A stretch of 64,000 nucleotides of DNA from Candidatus Obscuribacterales bacterium. GTDB lineage: Bacteria; Cyanobacteriota; Vampirovibrionia; Obscuribacterales; Obscuribacteraceae. Below are positions 8,472 through 17,033 of this stretch, piece by piece; within the stretch, counting starts at the first letter, position 1, and each line of letters opens with the position of its first letter. The stretch spans positions 620,001 through 684,000 of the forward strand of contig JACKCM010000001.1 of NCBI GenBank assembly GCA_020634035.1, written 5' to 3'. The notes beneath the pieces are model-generated. The model was not told the DNA's origin and ran no database searches. It worked only from the letters and a program-made list of their open reading frames with translations. The position numbers and the translations under genes are program-made.

Positions 8472-8825
8472 TCAATCTTTTGGAAGCTCTCGAGCCGGCA
8501 TCAGCCTGGGTCCATCGAGATGGAACGAAGCCAGATTTCCGATAATCAGAGCGATGGTCGGTGCCAGGACGAAGCTTGACCAGGCAAGGCTTCCGAAACC
8601 CAGAAAAAGACCGGTGGAGAGAACCAGGGCGAAAGCCATGCAAGCGAGCAAGAGCCCGGTGTGTTTTCTGCGGCTGATCCGGTCACCCCGGGTATAGACG
8701 AGGGCTCGTGCTCCGTTGAAGAAGCCGATGGTTTTGGCTGTGAGATAGCTCAAAACGATGAACCCTGCGAAAAAGAAAGCTACGAAAAGAGCCAGGTTGG
8801 CCAATACAATTACGGCCGGGTGCAT
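8472..8825 (-). CDS. Small polytopic membrane protein
   Basis: A 117-residue protein with about four hydrophobic helices: two in residues 4-35 and two in residues 57-100, separated by a basic loop (YTRGDRISRRKHTG). The C-terminal tail is polar. No family recognised. ATG 8825 has AAGGAG five bases upstream. It is the first gene of a two-gene minus-strand unit with the helical protein at 7663. Function unknown. Confidence 0.75.
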   Translation of the reverse strand: MHPAVIVLANLALFVAFFFAGFIVLSYLTAKTIGFFNGARALVYTRGDRISRRKHTGLLLACMAFALVLSTGLFLGFGSLAWSSFVLAPTIALIIGNLASFHLDGPRLMPARELPKD

Positions 8826-9099
8826 GAGAACTCCTTACTCTAGCGTTGCATCGGTAAGATAGGATTGCTGTCAAACTTTAGGAATCAGAGCTGTTTTTGC
8901 TGGAGTTTTAAAATCCTGAAACAGATTGAGAAGGGGATAACATTGTCTAGCAAAGTATTCGGTTCTCTTTCTATGAGCAGGCGATGAAGATATATCTCGT
9001 TTCTCTATTGCTCTTTGTTACGAGGTGGGCGGGCACCCGACAGGTTCTTCTTTTGCGAACCGGTAGAGCTAATCTAAAGGAAAGCTTGAGAACTAATGT

Positions 9100-11049
9100 T
9101 CAGGGTTCAAGTTCTTGAGTCGAAACATAGCCGTCTCGATTGCTGTCGTGTCTTTTTATCCAGTGCCAGAGAAAAGGAGTTTCATTCTGGGAGATATAAG
9201 AATTGCGGTCTGTATCGAGAACGTCAAAATTGGCCAGGATCCAGATTTTCGGCAGGGGTAGTTTTTTCTTGTCGATACCGCCGGGTTTCATGCTTACTTC
9301 CGATTGACTGACATAGGTATCGCCATTGATATCGAATCTATTGAGCCATCGCCACAGACGACCGGCTTCCTGGCTGGAAATATAGCCGTTTCGATCCCGG
9401 TCGAAATAGGCGAAATTGACTCTTACCCAGGCCCGGGGAAAGTTGTATCTAAACATCTTCAGTTTTCTGGCCTGTTTTTTGTCTTTGCTTGCCTGGTTGC
9501 TAATGGCAGGCGGTGTCGGAGGGGCATGGACGGCAGTTGGTCTTTGTGGAGGAGGTGTCGGTTTTTTCACCGGCGGTACGGCAAGGGCTACTGTTCTAGC
9601 GGGTGATGGAGAAACCGGCTTTTGAACCGGTTTTGGAATTAGCTTTGCAACAGAACTGGCTGTCGGCTTTATTTCTGCTTTCGGTTTTGGCTTTGGTTTC
9701 GGCTTCAGTTCAGCTTTTGGTTCTACTTTTGCTTTTGTTTTTTCAACCGGTTTTTCTGGTGGCTTCTCGATACTTTTTTCCGGATCGGCTGAAGCCAGAA
9801 CTTTGGTCTCTTTCAATACCGTATCGCTGCCAGACTTCTGACCAAGTAAAACAGTGCCGCCATAAACACAGAGCGCCACCACCGGTAATGCTGCCGCCAG
9901 GGCGAAAGCTCTTCTGCTTTTGCGAGAATAGCCTTTGACTTTATAGACAGCCGTATTAGATTGGTTGGCGATAGTCCAAAGTTTTTTAGAAAGTTCCGTT
10001 ACCGAATCGATTCTGTTTTGCGGTGAAATGGCCAGACATTTATCTACCAGAAGACGAGCGAAAGCGCCAGGGACCTGATGTTTCTCAAGATTTTCGAGAA
10101 TCTTGTTTCGGTCCATATTGATATGGTTGAGAATCACTTTGACCGAATTCTCTGCCTGAAAGGGAGATTCTCCTGTAAGGGCTTCGCAGGCCAGGCAGGC
10201 AAGAGAGTAGATGTCGGATCTCGAGTCCACCGCTTCGCCCTGGCATTGCTCCGGGCTCATATATAGCGGACTGCCGATTACGTCTCCTGTCTGGGTGAGC
10301 TTTGTCTTCTCTTCCAGACCTTCGCTGTTCAACTGCTTGCTGATGCCCAGATCGAGAATCTTGGCGTGTTCCATGCCGGTTTTGCTACGGGTTATGATCA
10401 CGTTCGATGGTTTCAGATCACGGTGAATCACACCACGATGATGGGCGTAAGACAAACCTTCGCAGATTTGAATAATCAGATTGAGCGCCCGGCGCCAGTC
10501 TAGATGCCCTTCTCTTTCTATCAGCTCTTCCAGAGAGATGCCGTCCACATATTCCATCACCAGATAGGGTTTTCCTTCTGGTGTACTGCTGTATCCCATC
10601 ACCTGAATTATGTTCGGATGGCTGAGACTCGAGGCGGTCAGTGCTTCTTTCTTGAGTCGACTTACACAGGTCTTGTCCCGGGCATATTCATCTCGCAAAA
10701 GTTTGACAGCCAGGAGTCCTTCGTGACCTTCCTCCCTGACCCGGTAGATTTCACCCATGCCGCCGATGCCAATCGGGTCGGTGATTTTGTATCGACTGCC
10801 AAGCATCGGAAAACCGTTTTCGTCCAGACCTGCTCGGTCCGGCTTTTCGTATTCGGCGGTTCGTTTACTGGCTCTATTTCGATTGACCTTTGGATTGAGG
10901 ACCTCGCCTGATGCGGCTACAGCACAGGTGCAGTAACCTGAGCTGAAAATCCATGAGGTCATGGAGCCTTTTCTGGATGATTTTATCGGTCTTCTGCAAG
11001 TTGAACATATATCGATATCACCCGAAGTTTCCGGTTTGACATCAGACAT
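9100..11049 (-). CDS. Membrane Ser/Thr protein kinase with zinc-finger start and four EF-hands
   Basis: A 649-residue protein. Residues 15-42 hold four cysteines (CSTC...CTC), a likely zinc knuckle. The Hanks-type kinase domain follows (GIGGMGEIYRV, AVKLL, HRDLKPSNV, DLG, MSPEQ, SDIYSLAC). A membrane helix spans 381-403. A Lys/Pro-rich linker of more than 100 residues leads to four 12-residue EF-hand loops at 550-561, 573-584, 612-623 and 635-646, each starting with Asp and ending with Glu. The predicted topology puts the kinase inside and the EF-hands outside, so extracytoplasmic calcium could control phosphorylation (inference). GAGGA precedes the ATG. A PP2C phosphatase gene lies 14 bases upstream, its natural antagonist. 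Confidence 0.93.
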   Translation of the reverse strand: MSDVKPETSGDIDICSTCRRPIKSSRKGSMTSWIFSSGYCTCAVAASGEVLNPKVNRNRASKRTAEYEKPDRAGLDENGFPMLGSRYKITDPIGIGGMGEIYRVREEGHEGLLAVKLLRDEYARDKTCVSRLKKEALTASSLSHPNIIQVMGYSSTPEGKPYLVMEYVDGISLEELIEREGHLDWRRALNLIIQICEGLSYAHHRGVIHRDLKPSNVIITRSKTGMEHAKILDLGISKQLNSEGLEEKTKLTQTGDVIGSPLYMSPEQCQGEAVDSRSDIYSLACLACEALTGESPFQAENSVKVILNHINMDRNKILENLEKHQVPGAFARLLVDKCLAISPQNRIDSVTELSKKLWTIANQSNTAVYKVKGYSRKSRRAFALAAALPVVALCVYGGTVLLGQKSGSDTVLKETKVLASADPEKSIEKPPEKPVEKTKAKVEPKAELKPKPKPKPKAEIKPTASSVAKLIPKPVQKPVSPSPARTVALAVPPVKKPTPPPQRPTAVHAPPTPPAISNQASKDKKQARKLKMFRYNFPRAWVRVNFAYFDRDRNGYISSQEAGRLWRWLNRFDINGDTYVSQSEVSMKPGGIDKKKLPLPKIWILANFDVLDTDRNSYISQNETPFLWHWIKRHDSNRDGYVSTQELEP

Positions 11050-11063
11050 GATTCAGTCCTCTT

Positions 11064-11909
11064 CTAGAGGTCGTGCAGGGAGATCTCACTGGAGACTTTA
11101 TCCAGTTCCTGGCTGGATTTTATACCAACGGCGCTGGTCTCTTTATCGCCTTCGGGCAGAGAGCTGTCTGCGTAATGGGCACAGATAATGGTGACATTGT
11201 CCGGGGCTCCCCGGGCAAGGGTTTCGCTGAGCAGATCTTCGCAAGCCTCTTTGACAGTGTCGCAAGCCCCTACTATTTCGGCGATTTCTGCGTCATCCAC
11301 CACTCCAGAAAGACCATCACTGGAAAGTATCAGCCAGTCGCCCGGTTTTACCGAAGTGGGCGTGTTGTCGATTTCGACCTTTTTCTTGTGACCGACACAG
11401 CGGGTAAGATAGTGCTTGAACGGACTGTTTTTGACCTGCTCTTCGGTCATCTTGCCCTGGGCGACCATCTCCATGACCACCGAATGGTCCATGGTCAGGA
11501 CAATAGTTTTTCCGTCTCTGACTAGATAAGCGCGAGAGTCTCCGACATGGGCGATCTGCAACTCTCCGTCTTCAGATTGCACCACGGCTACGACGGTGGT
11601 GCCCATATCACGAGCTTCGGGGTCAACGGCGGCGGCTTCGAATACTCTTGTGTTGGCTTCAGCCACGGCCGAAACCAGCCAGCGTTGCAGCTCTTTCTGG
11701 CCAAGACCGTCGATGGACAGAGTCTCGAGACTATTTTTCATTGATTCGACAACCAGCCGGCTGGCTTTGCTTCCGCCTTGCATGCCGCCCATGCCGTCAG
11801 CCACGACGAGTACCCGATGGTCCTCACTCATGAAAAAATTGTCCTGGTTCTCCTCACGTTTTAGACCTGGGTCTGTGACAGCGGCTACCTGCCACGTGAT
11901 TTTCGTCAT
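11064..11909 (-). CDS. PP2C-family Ser/Thr protein phosphatase
   Basis: A 281-residue phosphatase with the metal-binding signatures of the PPM/PP2C family: TDPGLKREENQDNF near the start, VVADGMGGMQGGSKAS, MGTTVVAV, AHVGDSRAYL, LILSSDGLSG and GAPDNVTI. It should use Mn or Mg to remove phosphate from Ser/Thr of kinase targets or of the kinase itself. The ATG at 11909 is chosen because GGGAG lies about nine bases upstream; the longer frame to 11942 has no ribosome site and adds eleven unconserved residues. It is the first gene of a two-gene unit with the EF-hand kinase 14 bases downstream, a classic kinase/phosphatase pair. Confidence 0.93.
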   Translation of the reverse strand: MTKITWQVAAVTDPGLKREENQDNFFMSEDHRVLVVADGMGGMQGGSKASRLVVESMKNSLETLSIDGLGQKELQRWLVSAVAEANTRVFEAAAVDPEARDMGTTVVAVVQSEDGELQIAHVGDSRAYLVRDGKTIVLTMDHSVVMEMVAQGKMTEEQVKNSPFKHYLTRCVGHKKKVEIDNTPTSVKPGDWLILSSDGLSGVVDDAEIAEIVGACDTVKEACEDLLSETLARGAPDNVTIICAHYADSSLPEGDKETSAVGIKSSQELDKVSSEISLHDL

Positions 11910-11942
11910 CTCGATTACTCCCGATAAGCTCAGATCAAACAT

Positions 11943-12341
11943 TCAAGGGCTTATGCGCAGTCATATAGATAGCATAAGGGATCTATACCCATATAAATGC
12001 TCTGTCTACACAGTTTAATTGAAGCTTTTTGCTAATGACATCGAAGCGCTCGAATTTTATCTTCCATGCCGCATCCCTTGACTATTTGAGGGTGTTCAAG
12101 CGTAGTAAGGAATTGCGCCAAATTCTCTAAGTGTTAAGAGACATAGTTTTACATTGAGCGATGGAATGAGGACATTTGTCGGTGCAAGAATGATCTTGCC
12201 AATACCGTTTCTTTCAGAATTTTTGCAGGCTCAAAAGAGAGTTCATCACCAGACAGAAGAATCCATGCCGACAGTGTGGTCGTTTTGGAAAGTCTTTTGA
12301 TGAACCATCAATATCAATAGTATCTAGAAAAGGAGATGGCC
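11943..12341. other. Divergent intergenic region, about 400 bases
   Basis: Lies between the phosphatase start (minus) and the MORN-like gene (plus) and should contain both promoters. No open frame, hairpin or repeat of note was seen. AGGAG at 12331-12335 is the ribosome site of the right-hand gene. Confidence 0.45.
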
Positions 12342-13592
12342 ATGTCGCGGCAAATCCTTCGATACGGCTCGTTTCTATTTGCTCTGGTCATTATGGCAGT
12401 GCTTGTCATATCCTGGAGTTTCAGCTCGCCTGAGGGCAAGCCTGATGTCTTTCCTCAAAAATTGAGTGAACGTCTCAACCTTCCTGGTTATGGCGATCCA
12501 AGAGAAGTCAGCAAGGTTTTCTACAAGGCTGATGGCTTTACCCCAGACCATGCCGAAGTCTCTTTTCGCAATGGCGAAACCGGCACCGTTGTCTTTCGTC
12601 CGGATTTCACCGTCAGTGAATATCGGGTTTTTTATGCCGATGATACAGGCGGACCTGTGCTGAAGGCATTTGTTGCTATCGACCGGGACGGCAAGTCGGT
12701 TCTGGAAGAGAGGCGCTATCGTGAAGACGGCAGTCTCTTTGCCCATGGTGCCAGGCTTGCCTCCGGCGACTACGAAATCTTTCACTTCGCCAAAGATGGT
12801 ATCACCCGCAGCGAGCGGCATCAATATCGCCAGTCAGGAACACTTTTCGCTCACGATGGGTATTACCCGGACGGTAAAGTTGCTTTCGAAAAAGTGATCA
12901 AGAATGTTATCGAGAGCAAAGAGACAAGGTATTATCCTGACGGCAAAAAATCTTATGAGATGGCGATCTACGGCAACACTGTCGACGGCTCCACCTGGTA
13001 CGAGAGTGGTGTGTTGAAGACTCGTATTAAAAAATACACCTCCTGGGAGAACTATAGCTCTCTATCCAACGTCAAGGTCGAGTATTACAAGCCCGATGGC
13101 GTCCTGGAGCAAGAGCGGGTGTTTCGGTATGACGGAATCAGCGTTCATCTCAATATTGCCGGTGGTGGCAGTAAAGTCACCCAGACATGGAAGATGATCG
13201 ACCTGAAAAAGGAAGTCGAACATCGCTATGATGCCGACAATTTCAGGCTTGATTCCATCTCGTTCGACCAGTTCAATGGTCACAAGAATGTGCGATATCT
13301 GTTTCCCGCCGATAGTACTGGTTCGGACTATGTCATGGAGGAGATCTATTCTGGTCGAGAGTCGGCCAAAGGTCCTCTGCGCTACTACGTCAGCTATATC
13401 CGCAAGGACGGCAGCATCTTGAAGCGAGAGGTGCGAAATGCCACCAGTGGAGTTCTTTCGACAGAGTATTCCGGATCCGGTGGCTCGATAGATTCTGAAA
13501 AGATTTTGATACCGGACGAAGCAATGTCGATGCTGGACAGCCGCAGCCCGCCCTTTCTTCCAGCTCCGCCCGAGTATTACGATTACTACTGA
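12342..13592 (+). CDS. Membrane-anchored MORN/YwqK-like repeat protein
   Basis: A 416-residue protein with one N-terminal membrane helix (about FLFALVIMAVLVISW) and a long extracytoplasmic region made of repeated short beta units. The units resemble RRYREDGSLFAHG, HQYRQSGTLFAHDGYYPDGK, RYYPDGKKSYEMAIYG and EYYKPDGVLEQERVFRYDG. This pattern matches the MORN-like variant repeat seen in YwqK-family proteins, which often serve as interaction surfaces. The start is set at 12342 because AGGAG lies six bases upstream, whereas the ATG at 12336 directly abuts that AGGAG. It is followed after 30 bases by a small zinc-ribbon membrane protein and is probably co-transcribed with it. Function unknown. Confidence 0.75.
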   Translation: MSRQILRYGSFLFALVIMAVLVISWSFSSPEGKPDVFPQKLSERLNLPGYGDPREVSKVFYKADGFTPDHAEVSFRNGETGTVVFRPDFTVSEYRVFYADDTGGPVLKAFVAIDRDGKSVLEERRYREDGSLFAHGARLASGDYEIFHFAKDGITRSERHQYRQSGTLFAHDGYYPDGKVAFEKVIKNVIESKETRYYPDGKKSYEMAIYGNTVDGSTWYESGVLKTRIKKYTSWENYSSLSNVKVEYYKPDGVLEQERVFRYDGISVHLNIAGGGSKVTQTWKMIDLKKEVEHRYDADNFRLDSISFDQFNGHKNVRYLFPADSTGSDYVMEEIYSGRESAKGPLRYYVSYIRKDGSILKREVRNATSGVLSTEYSGSGGSIDSEKILIPDEAMSMLDSRSPPFLPAPPEYYDYY

Positions 13593-13622
13593 TTACCTTC
13601 TACCGAATCGGAGAAGAGAAGA

Positions 13623-13817
13623 ATGAGTGTTCTCTATGTCCTGGGGGTTGTGTTTCTTCTGAGTCTTGTGCTGGCCCGTGTTTTGGGCGGTCCAGCAACC
13701 AGGAGTAAGCAGGAAAAACCCGCCACATTCGTTTGCCGACGTTGTGAACATGTCTATGTCAGCCCGGATCTGCCTGTCAAATGTAGAGTCTGTGGTGGCA
13801 ACGTCGAGCCGCACTGA
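13623..13817 (+). CDS. Small membrane protein with C-terminal zinc ribbon
   Basis: A 64-residue product with an N-terminal hydrophobic helix (about LYVLGVVFLLSLVLARVL) and a C-terminal four-cysteine zinc ribbon (CRRC...CRVC), placing the metal site next to the membrane. The GGAGAAGAGAAG run before the ATG is a ribosome site. It lies 30 bases after the MORN-like gene in the same orientation. No family name can be assigned. Confidence 0.7.
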   Translation: MSVLYVLGVVFLLSLVLARVLGGPATRSKQEKPATFVCRRCEHVYVSPDLPVKCRVCGGNVEPH

Positions 13818-13827
13818 TTTTTGTTCG

Positions 13828-13853
13828 GGCGGAAAGAGCATGCTCTTTCCGCC
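13828..13853 (+). terminator. Perfect 26-base palindromic hairpin
   Basis: GGCGGAAAGAGCA is followed immediately by its complement, TGCTCTTTCCGCC. It lies just after the zinc-ribbon stop. A T-run appears only at about 13876-13881, so this is a probable terminator or mRNA-end hairpin. Confidence 0.6.
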
Positions 13854-13890
13854 TGAATAGCTCTTATTTACATGGCTTTTTTATACGATA

Positions 13891-13909
13891 ATACTATCAC
13901 GGGTAGTAT
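13891..13909. repeat. ACTAT/ATAGT palindrome variant with longer spacer
   Basis: ATACTA and TAGTAT arms around TCACGGG. It follows a T-rich stretch beyond a 3' hairpin and lies between convergent genes, as the ACTAT-N5-ATAGT copies do, but the spacing differs, so membership is uncertain. Confidence 0.4.
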
Positions 13910-13941
13910 AGTGGCTTGTTTGAAAAATTCTGTCCAATTTC

Positions 13942-15129
13942 TCAGTCCCGTTTCAAATAGTTTAGGGCAGTACTTGCCAGCATGGCAGAGCCCACAGGCA
14001 AGCAGTTTTCATCGATATCGAAGGTTTCGGTATGCAGCTTTCTGGGTGATTCTTTGAGCATGGCACCAAGGAAAAAGTAACAGGCAGGAAACTTCTCGGA
14101 AAGGAAACTGAAATCGTCTCCACCCATCTGCATTTCGGCTGCTTGTATTTTGTCGTTGCCCAGAAGAGCAAGGGCTGTCTCTTCGACCAGGGCTGTTATG
14201 CCTGGATCGTTAGATACGGGAGGGTTTTCTTCGATATATTTAAAATCGAAACTTCCACCGAGAGTGGTGGCAATGCCCAGTACCTGCTCCAGCTCCTTTT
14301 TGACCATCGATCTGGTATGTGCGTAAAAGTGCCGGACAGTGCCGGTCAGCTCGACATAATCGCTTATTATATTCGGGGCATAGGTGCTGCTGCGGATGCC
14401 GCCTATGGTTATCACAAGCGGCTCGAGAGCAGAATTTTTTCTTGAAACAATTGTCTGAATAGCCTGAACAATCTGAGCGCTCATTACCACCGGGTCCAGA
14501 CCGAATTCCGGGTAGGCGCCGTGACTGCCTCTGCCTTTGATTTTGATCTCGAATTTATCGCAAGCAGCAAGCACCGGTCCTGATCTGACCGCTATCGATC
14601 CACTGGATAAGTCAGGAAATACATGCAGGGAAAGAACCCCTGAAACATTGTCGAATGCGCCGTCTTCCATCATCAATGTGGCGCCGCTTTTGCCATTGTG
14701 GTTGGTGTCTTCTTCTGCGGGTTGGAAAACTATTCTTACCCGGCCATTTGTTGGAGGTGTTTTCTTCAGAAGTAGAGCGGCGCCCAGTCCCATGGCTGTA
14801 TGGGCGTCATGTCCGCAGGCGTGCATCACCCCATCGTTTTTAGAACAGTATTGCACGGCATTGGTCTCTTTGATAGGCAGTGCGTCCATATCTACTCTGA
14901 TAGCGAAGACCCGGTCACCCTTGCCTATTTCAGCCACCACACCTGCGCCGCCCACCTCTTTGCGGCAAGATATACCGGCTTCTTTCAGTTTTTCTGCTAC
15001 ATAAAGACCGGTGCGCGTCTCCTGGAAGCTCAACTCCGGATGACTGTGAATATGCCTTCTGAACTCGGAAATGCGGCTCTGAAGCGAACAAGCTTCTTCA
15101 TACATATCTATTGTCTGTATCTTGGTCAA
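13942..15129 (-). CDS. M20 family amidohydrolase (hippuricase/aminoacylase-like)
   Basis: A 395-residue zinc or manganese amidohydrolase of the M20D group, which removes acyl groups from N-acyl amino acids. Seen: RRHIHSHPELSF, the metal-site strand RVDMDALPI, MHACGHDAHTAMG, FQPAEED and GGDDFSFL near the C-terminus. No signal peptide. The start is a TTG with GAGG about eleven bases upstream; an ATG at 15105 lacks a ribosome site. It is one of three M20D paralogs in the window (others at 54677 and 59606) but stands alone, so its substrate is open. The 307 bases upstream contain TATAGT, a plausible -10 box, near 15170. Confidence 0.9.
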   Translation of the reverse strand: MTKIQTIDMYEEACSLQSRISEFRRHIHSHPELSFQETRTGLYVAEKLKEAGISCRKEVGGAGVVAEIGKGDRVFAIRVDMDALPIKETNAVQYCSKNDGVMHACGHDAHTAMGLGAALLLKKTPPTNGRVRIVFQPAEEDTNHNGKSGATLMMEDGAFDNVSGVLSLHVFPDLSSGSIAVRSGPVLAACDKFEIKIKGRGSHGAYPEFGLDPVVMSAQIVQAIQTIVSRKNSALEPLVITIGGIRSSTYAPNIISDYVELTGTVRHFYAHTRSMVKKELEQVLGIATTLGGSFDFKYIEENPPVSNDPGITALVEETALALLGNDKIQAAEMQMGGDDFSFLSEKFPACYFFLGAMLKESPRKLHTETFDIDENCLPVGSAMLASTALNYLKRD

Positions 15130-15436
15130 GATGACTTCATCCTCTACCTGTAGCTTCTGGGCGTGTGAGGATCATACTATAAATAAGTCTCTTGCTTAAA
15201 TGCGCCAATGCTGTGCCTGTGTCTCTTGACATCAGGATTTATCGGAACCACTGCCGGTGGTGTGATATCTGGTGGCGTAGTCTTCTAAACATGCACCATA
15301 TGTGGCATCTCAAAGTTTGATCTACTCTTGGGCTGTTCCGGCAACTGGAGCTAGGTTCCTTTGAGATCGCTCTTGTGTTATTCTTCGGCATACGCATCAA
15401 TTCGACTTTTTATATTCTCTCTAGAAGGAGCACTTC

Positions 15437-16156
15437 ATGAAAAGGACACCCCTATTACTCGCCCTCGCCGGTGTTCTCATGCTGGGACCAGCTTTCCCGA
15501 CTATGACGATGGCTCAAACTTATAATGGACAGGCATTGCAAGGCCAGGTTACTTACGTTCCCACAGGCACCATTGTCGATGCCACGCTCACCAGTCCTAT
15601 CGATAGTGCCGTCGCTAAGCCCGGCGATATCTTCAATGCGAAACTTTATGCACCTATGTACCTCGGCAGCGACCTGGTACTGCCTGCCAACACCGATCTG
15701 CAAGGTCAGGTGATTTCGGCAGACAAGAGCGGTCTTGCCGGCAAAAGTGGTGCAATGAGCCTCAGGCTGACCGCTGCGGTCACTCCTGATGGTGTCAGAT
15801 ATCCTCTTTCGGCAATCATAACTGCCGATCAAGCCGATAAGAAGGTTATAGAGGACGAAGGTTCGCTCAAAGGCAGAACTACCAAGAAAACCGTTACTTC
15901 AGGTGTTGCCAGAACGGCCGCCTGGACAGCCGGTGGTACTCTGCTGGGAGTGATTTTTGCTCCTATCGTAGCCGGTTCGGTCGGTGCCGGAGCAATTGCC
16001 GGTGTTGCCACCGGTGGAGCTGTCGGTCTCGGCAGCAACCTCTGGAGAAAAGGCAAGGATGTCAAGATTCCTAGCGGTACCCGGGTGAAATTCGCCCTGG
16101 ACCAGCCCATGGCCCTGACAAACAGTGTCGCTTCTTCGCCGTCTTACCTCAAATAA
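15437..16156 (+). CDS. Secreted protein of unknown function
   Basis: A 239-residue protein with a signal peptide (MKRT, hydrophobic stretch, cleavage near MAQT). A beta-rich domain follows with a TGTIVDATLTSPIDSAVAKPGD motif, seen in many exported bacterial proteins with a TrbI/VirB10-like beta fold. A glycine/alanine-rich segment (about residues 155-195) resembles a glycine-zipper hairpin that could insert in a membrane, and a second beta segment (PSGTRVKFALDQPM) closes the protein. AGAAGGAG precedes the ATG. A clear terminator follows. Role unknown; an envelope function is likely. Confidence 0.75.
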   Translation: MKRTPLLLALAGVLMLGPAFPTMTMAQTYNGQALQGQVTYVPTGTIVDATLTSPIDSAVAKPGDIFNAKLYAPMYLGSDLVLPANTDLQGQVISADKSGLAGKSGAMSLRLTAAVTPDGVRYPLSAIITADQADKKVIEDEGSLKGRTTKKTVTSGVARTAAWTAGGTLLGVIFAPIVAGSVGAGAIAGVATGGAVGLGSNLWRKGKDVKIPSGTRVKFALDQPMALTNSVASSPSYLK

Positions 16157-16179
16157 GCGGTCGAAAACAGTTCTTGCAG

Positions 16180-16220
16180 GGATGAAGCTTTTGCTTCATC
16201 CTTTCTTTTTGTTTGTTTTT
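16180..16220 (+). terminator. Intrinsic terminator
   Basis: GGATGAAGC-TTTT-GCTTCATCC hairpin at 16180-16201 followed by TTTCTTTTTGTTTG. It ends the secreted-protein gene. Confidence 0.9.
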
Positions 16221-16286
16221 CGGCTTTGTCAGGGAACATATAGATCTGGATATAAGCTATAAACGGGCCTGAGGAAGCACGGTTTA

Positions 16287-16937
16287 ATGGGCAAGGAGCT
16301 TAATCTTTCCAGAATGGGAGCCGAAGACATAGTGTCTTCCGGCTCTGATAACGTTGTCGTTATCAAAGCGCAAGAAGAGTTGAGTCGCGATAGCGGATTC
16401 TTTTCCGGGCGCCTGGAGCAAACGGCTGCCGGCATGATAATCGGCGCCACCCGGGATATATTCGGTGAAGCCAAAACCCTGGAAGAAAAGGAAAAGCGGG
16501 CTGAAACCAGCGATTTTCTCGGCCATGTAGTGGCTGATGCCGTGGTGATGATCCCGCGCTTTAAAGCTGTCAAAGCCGGTATGGCCAGGACCGCGTTGCT
16601 GGCTAATCCTCACGATGGGCTTGCCCAGGACCCGCTTGATCTGGGCAAAAACTTTCTCGAAGGAGCAGCCCTTAACAAAGTCAGTCGAGCCGTTTTACCA
16701 GGAAGCTCCCTTACAGGACTGACCGGTAGATACCTGGGGGATGGCTTGAAAGCGGAAGCGGCTACCCATATGGCAGCCGGTTTTGGCTTTGGTGCCGTCA
16801 AATCCGGATTCGATGCCCGCACCTGGCTCGACAATCAAGGTAACTTTTCGGTAGGTTCCGGCCTCGAATCTATGGCTAAGACAGGTACCGCTGCCGCTCT
16901 CATCAACCTCCCTGCCGGTATGGTCGGCATGCGATAG
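16287..16937 (+). pseudogene. N-terminal part of a large zinc-peptidase frame, ended by an in-frame TAG
   Basis: These 216 codons end at TAG (16935-16937). The same frame then continues without another stop to 19523, with coding-like sequence directly after the stop (AQWGGRALKAEALSPRAHSF). The intact reading would be 1078 residues. This part has helical and glycine/alanine-rich repeats (AAGMIIGATRDIFGEA, AAGFGFGAVKSGFDA) that look like membrane-active or self-association segments. TAG is used as an ordinary stop by panC and trxB here, so the code is not reassigned. A single C-to-T change from CAG would explain the stop; a sequencing error, a recent nonsense mutation or readthrough cannot be told apart from the sequence. 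Confidence 0.75.
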
Positions 16938-17033
16938 GCTCAGTGGGGCGGAAGAGCCCTCAAGGCAGAAGCTCTCAGTCCAAGAGCCCATTCCTTCTTC
17001 ATTGGCGCTTCTTCAGGTTATACCAGTGGCGCC

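Noticed and set aside
15168..15182. ACTATAAATAAGTCT upstream of the M20 gene as a palindrome copy
   Set aside because: The right arm does not match and the position fits a -10 element (TATAGT on the minus strand).
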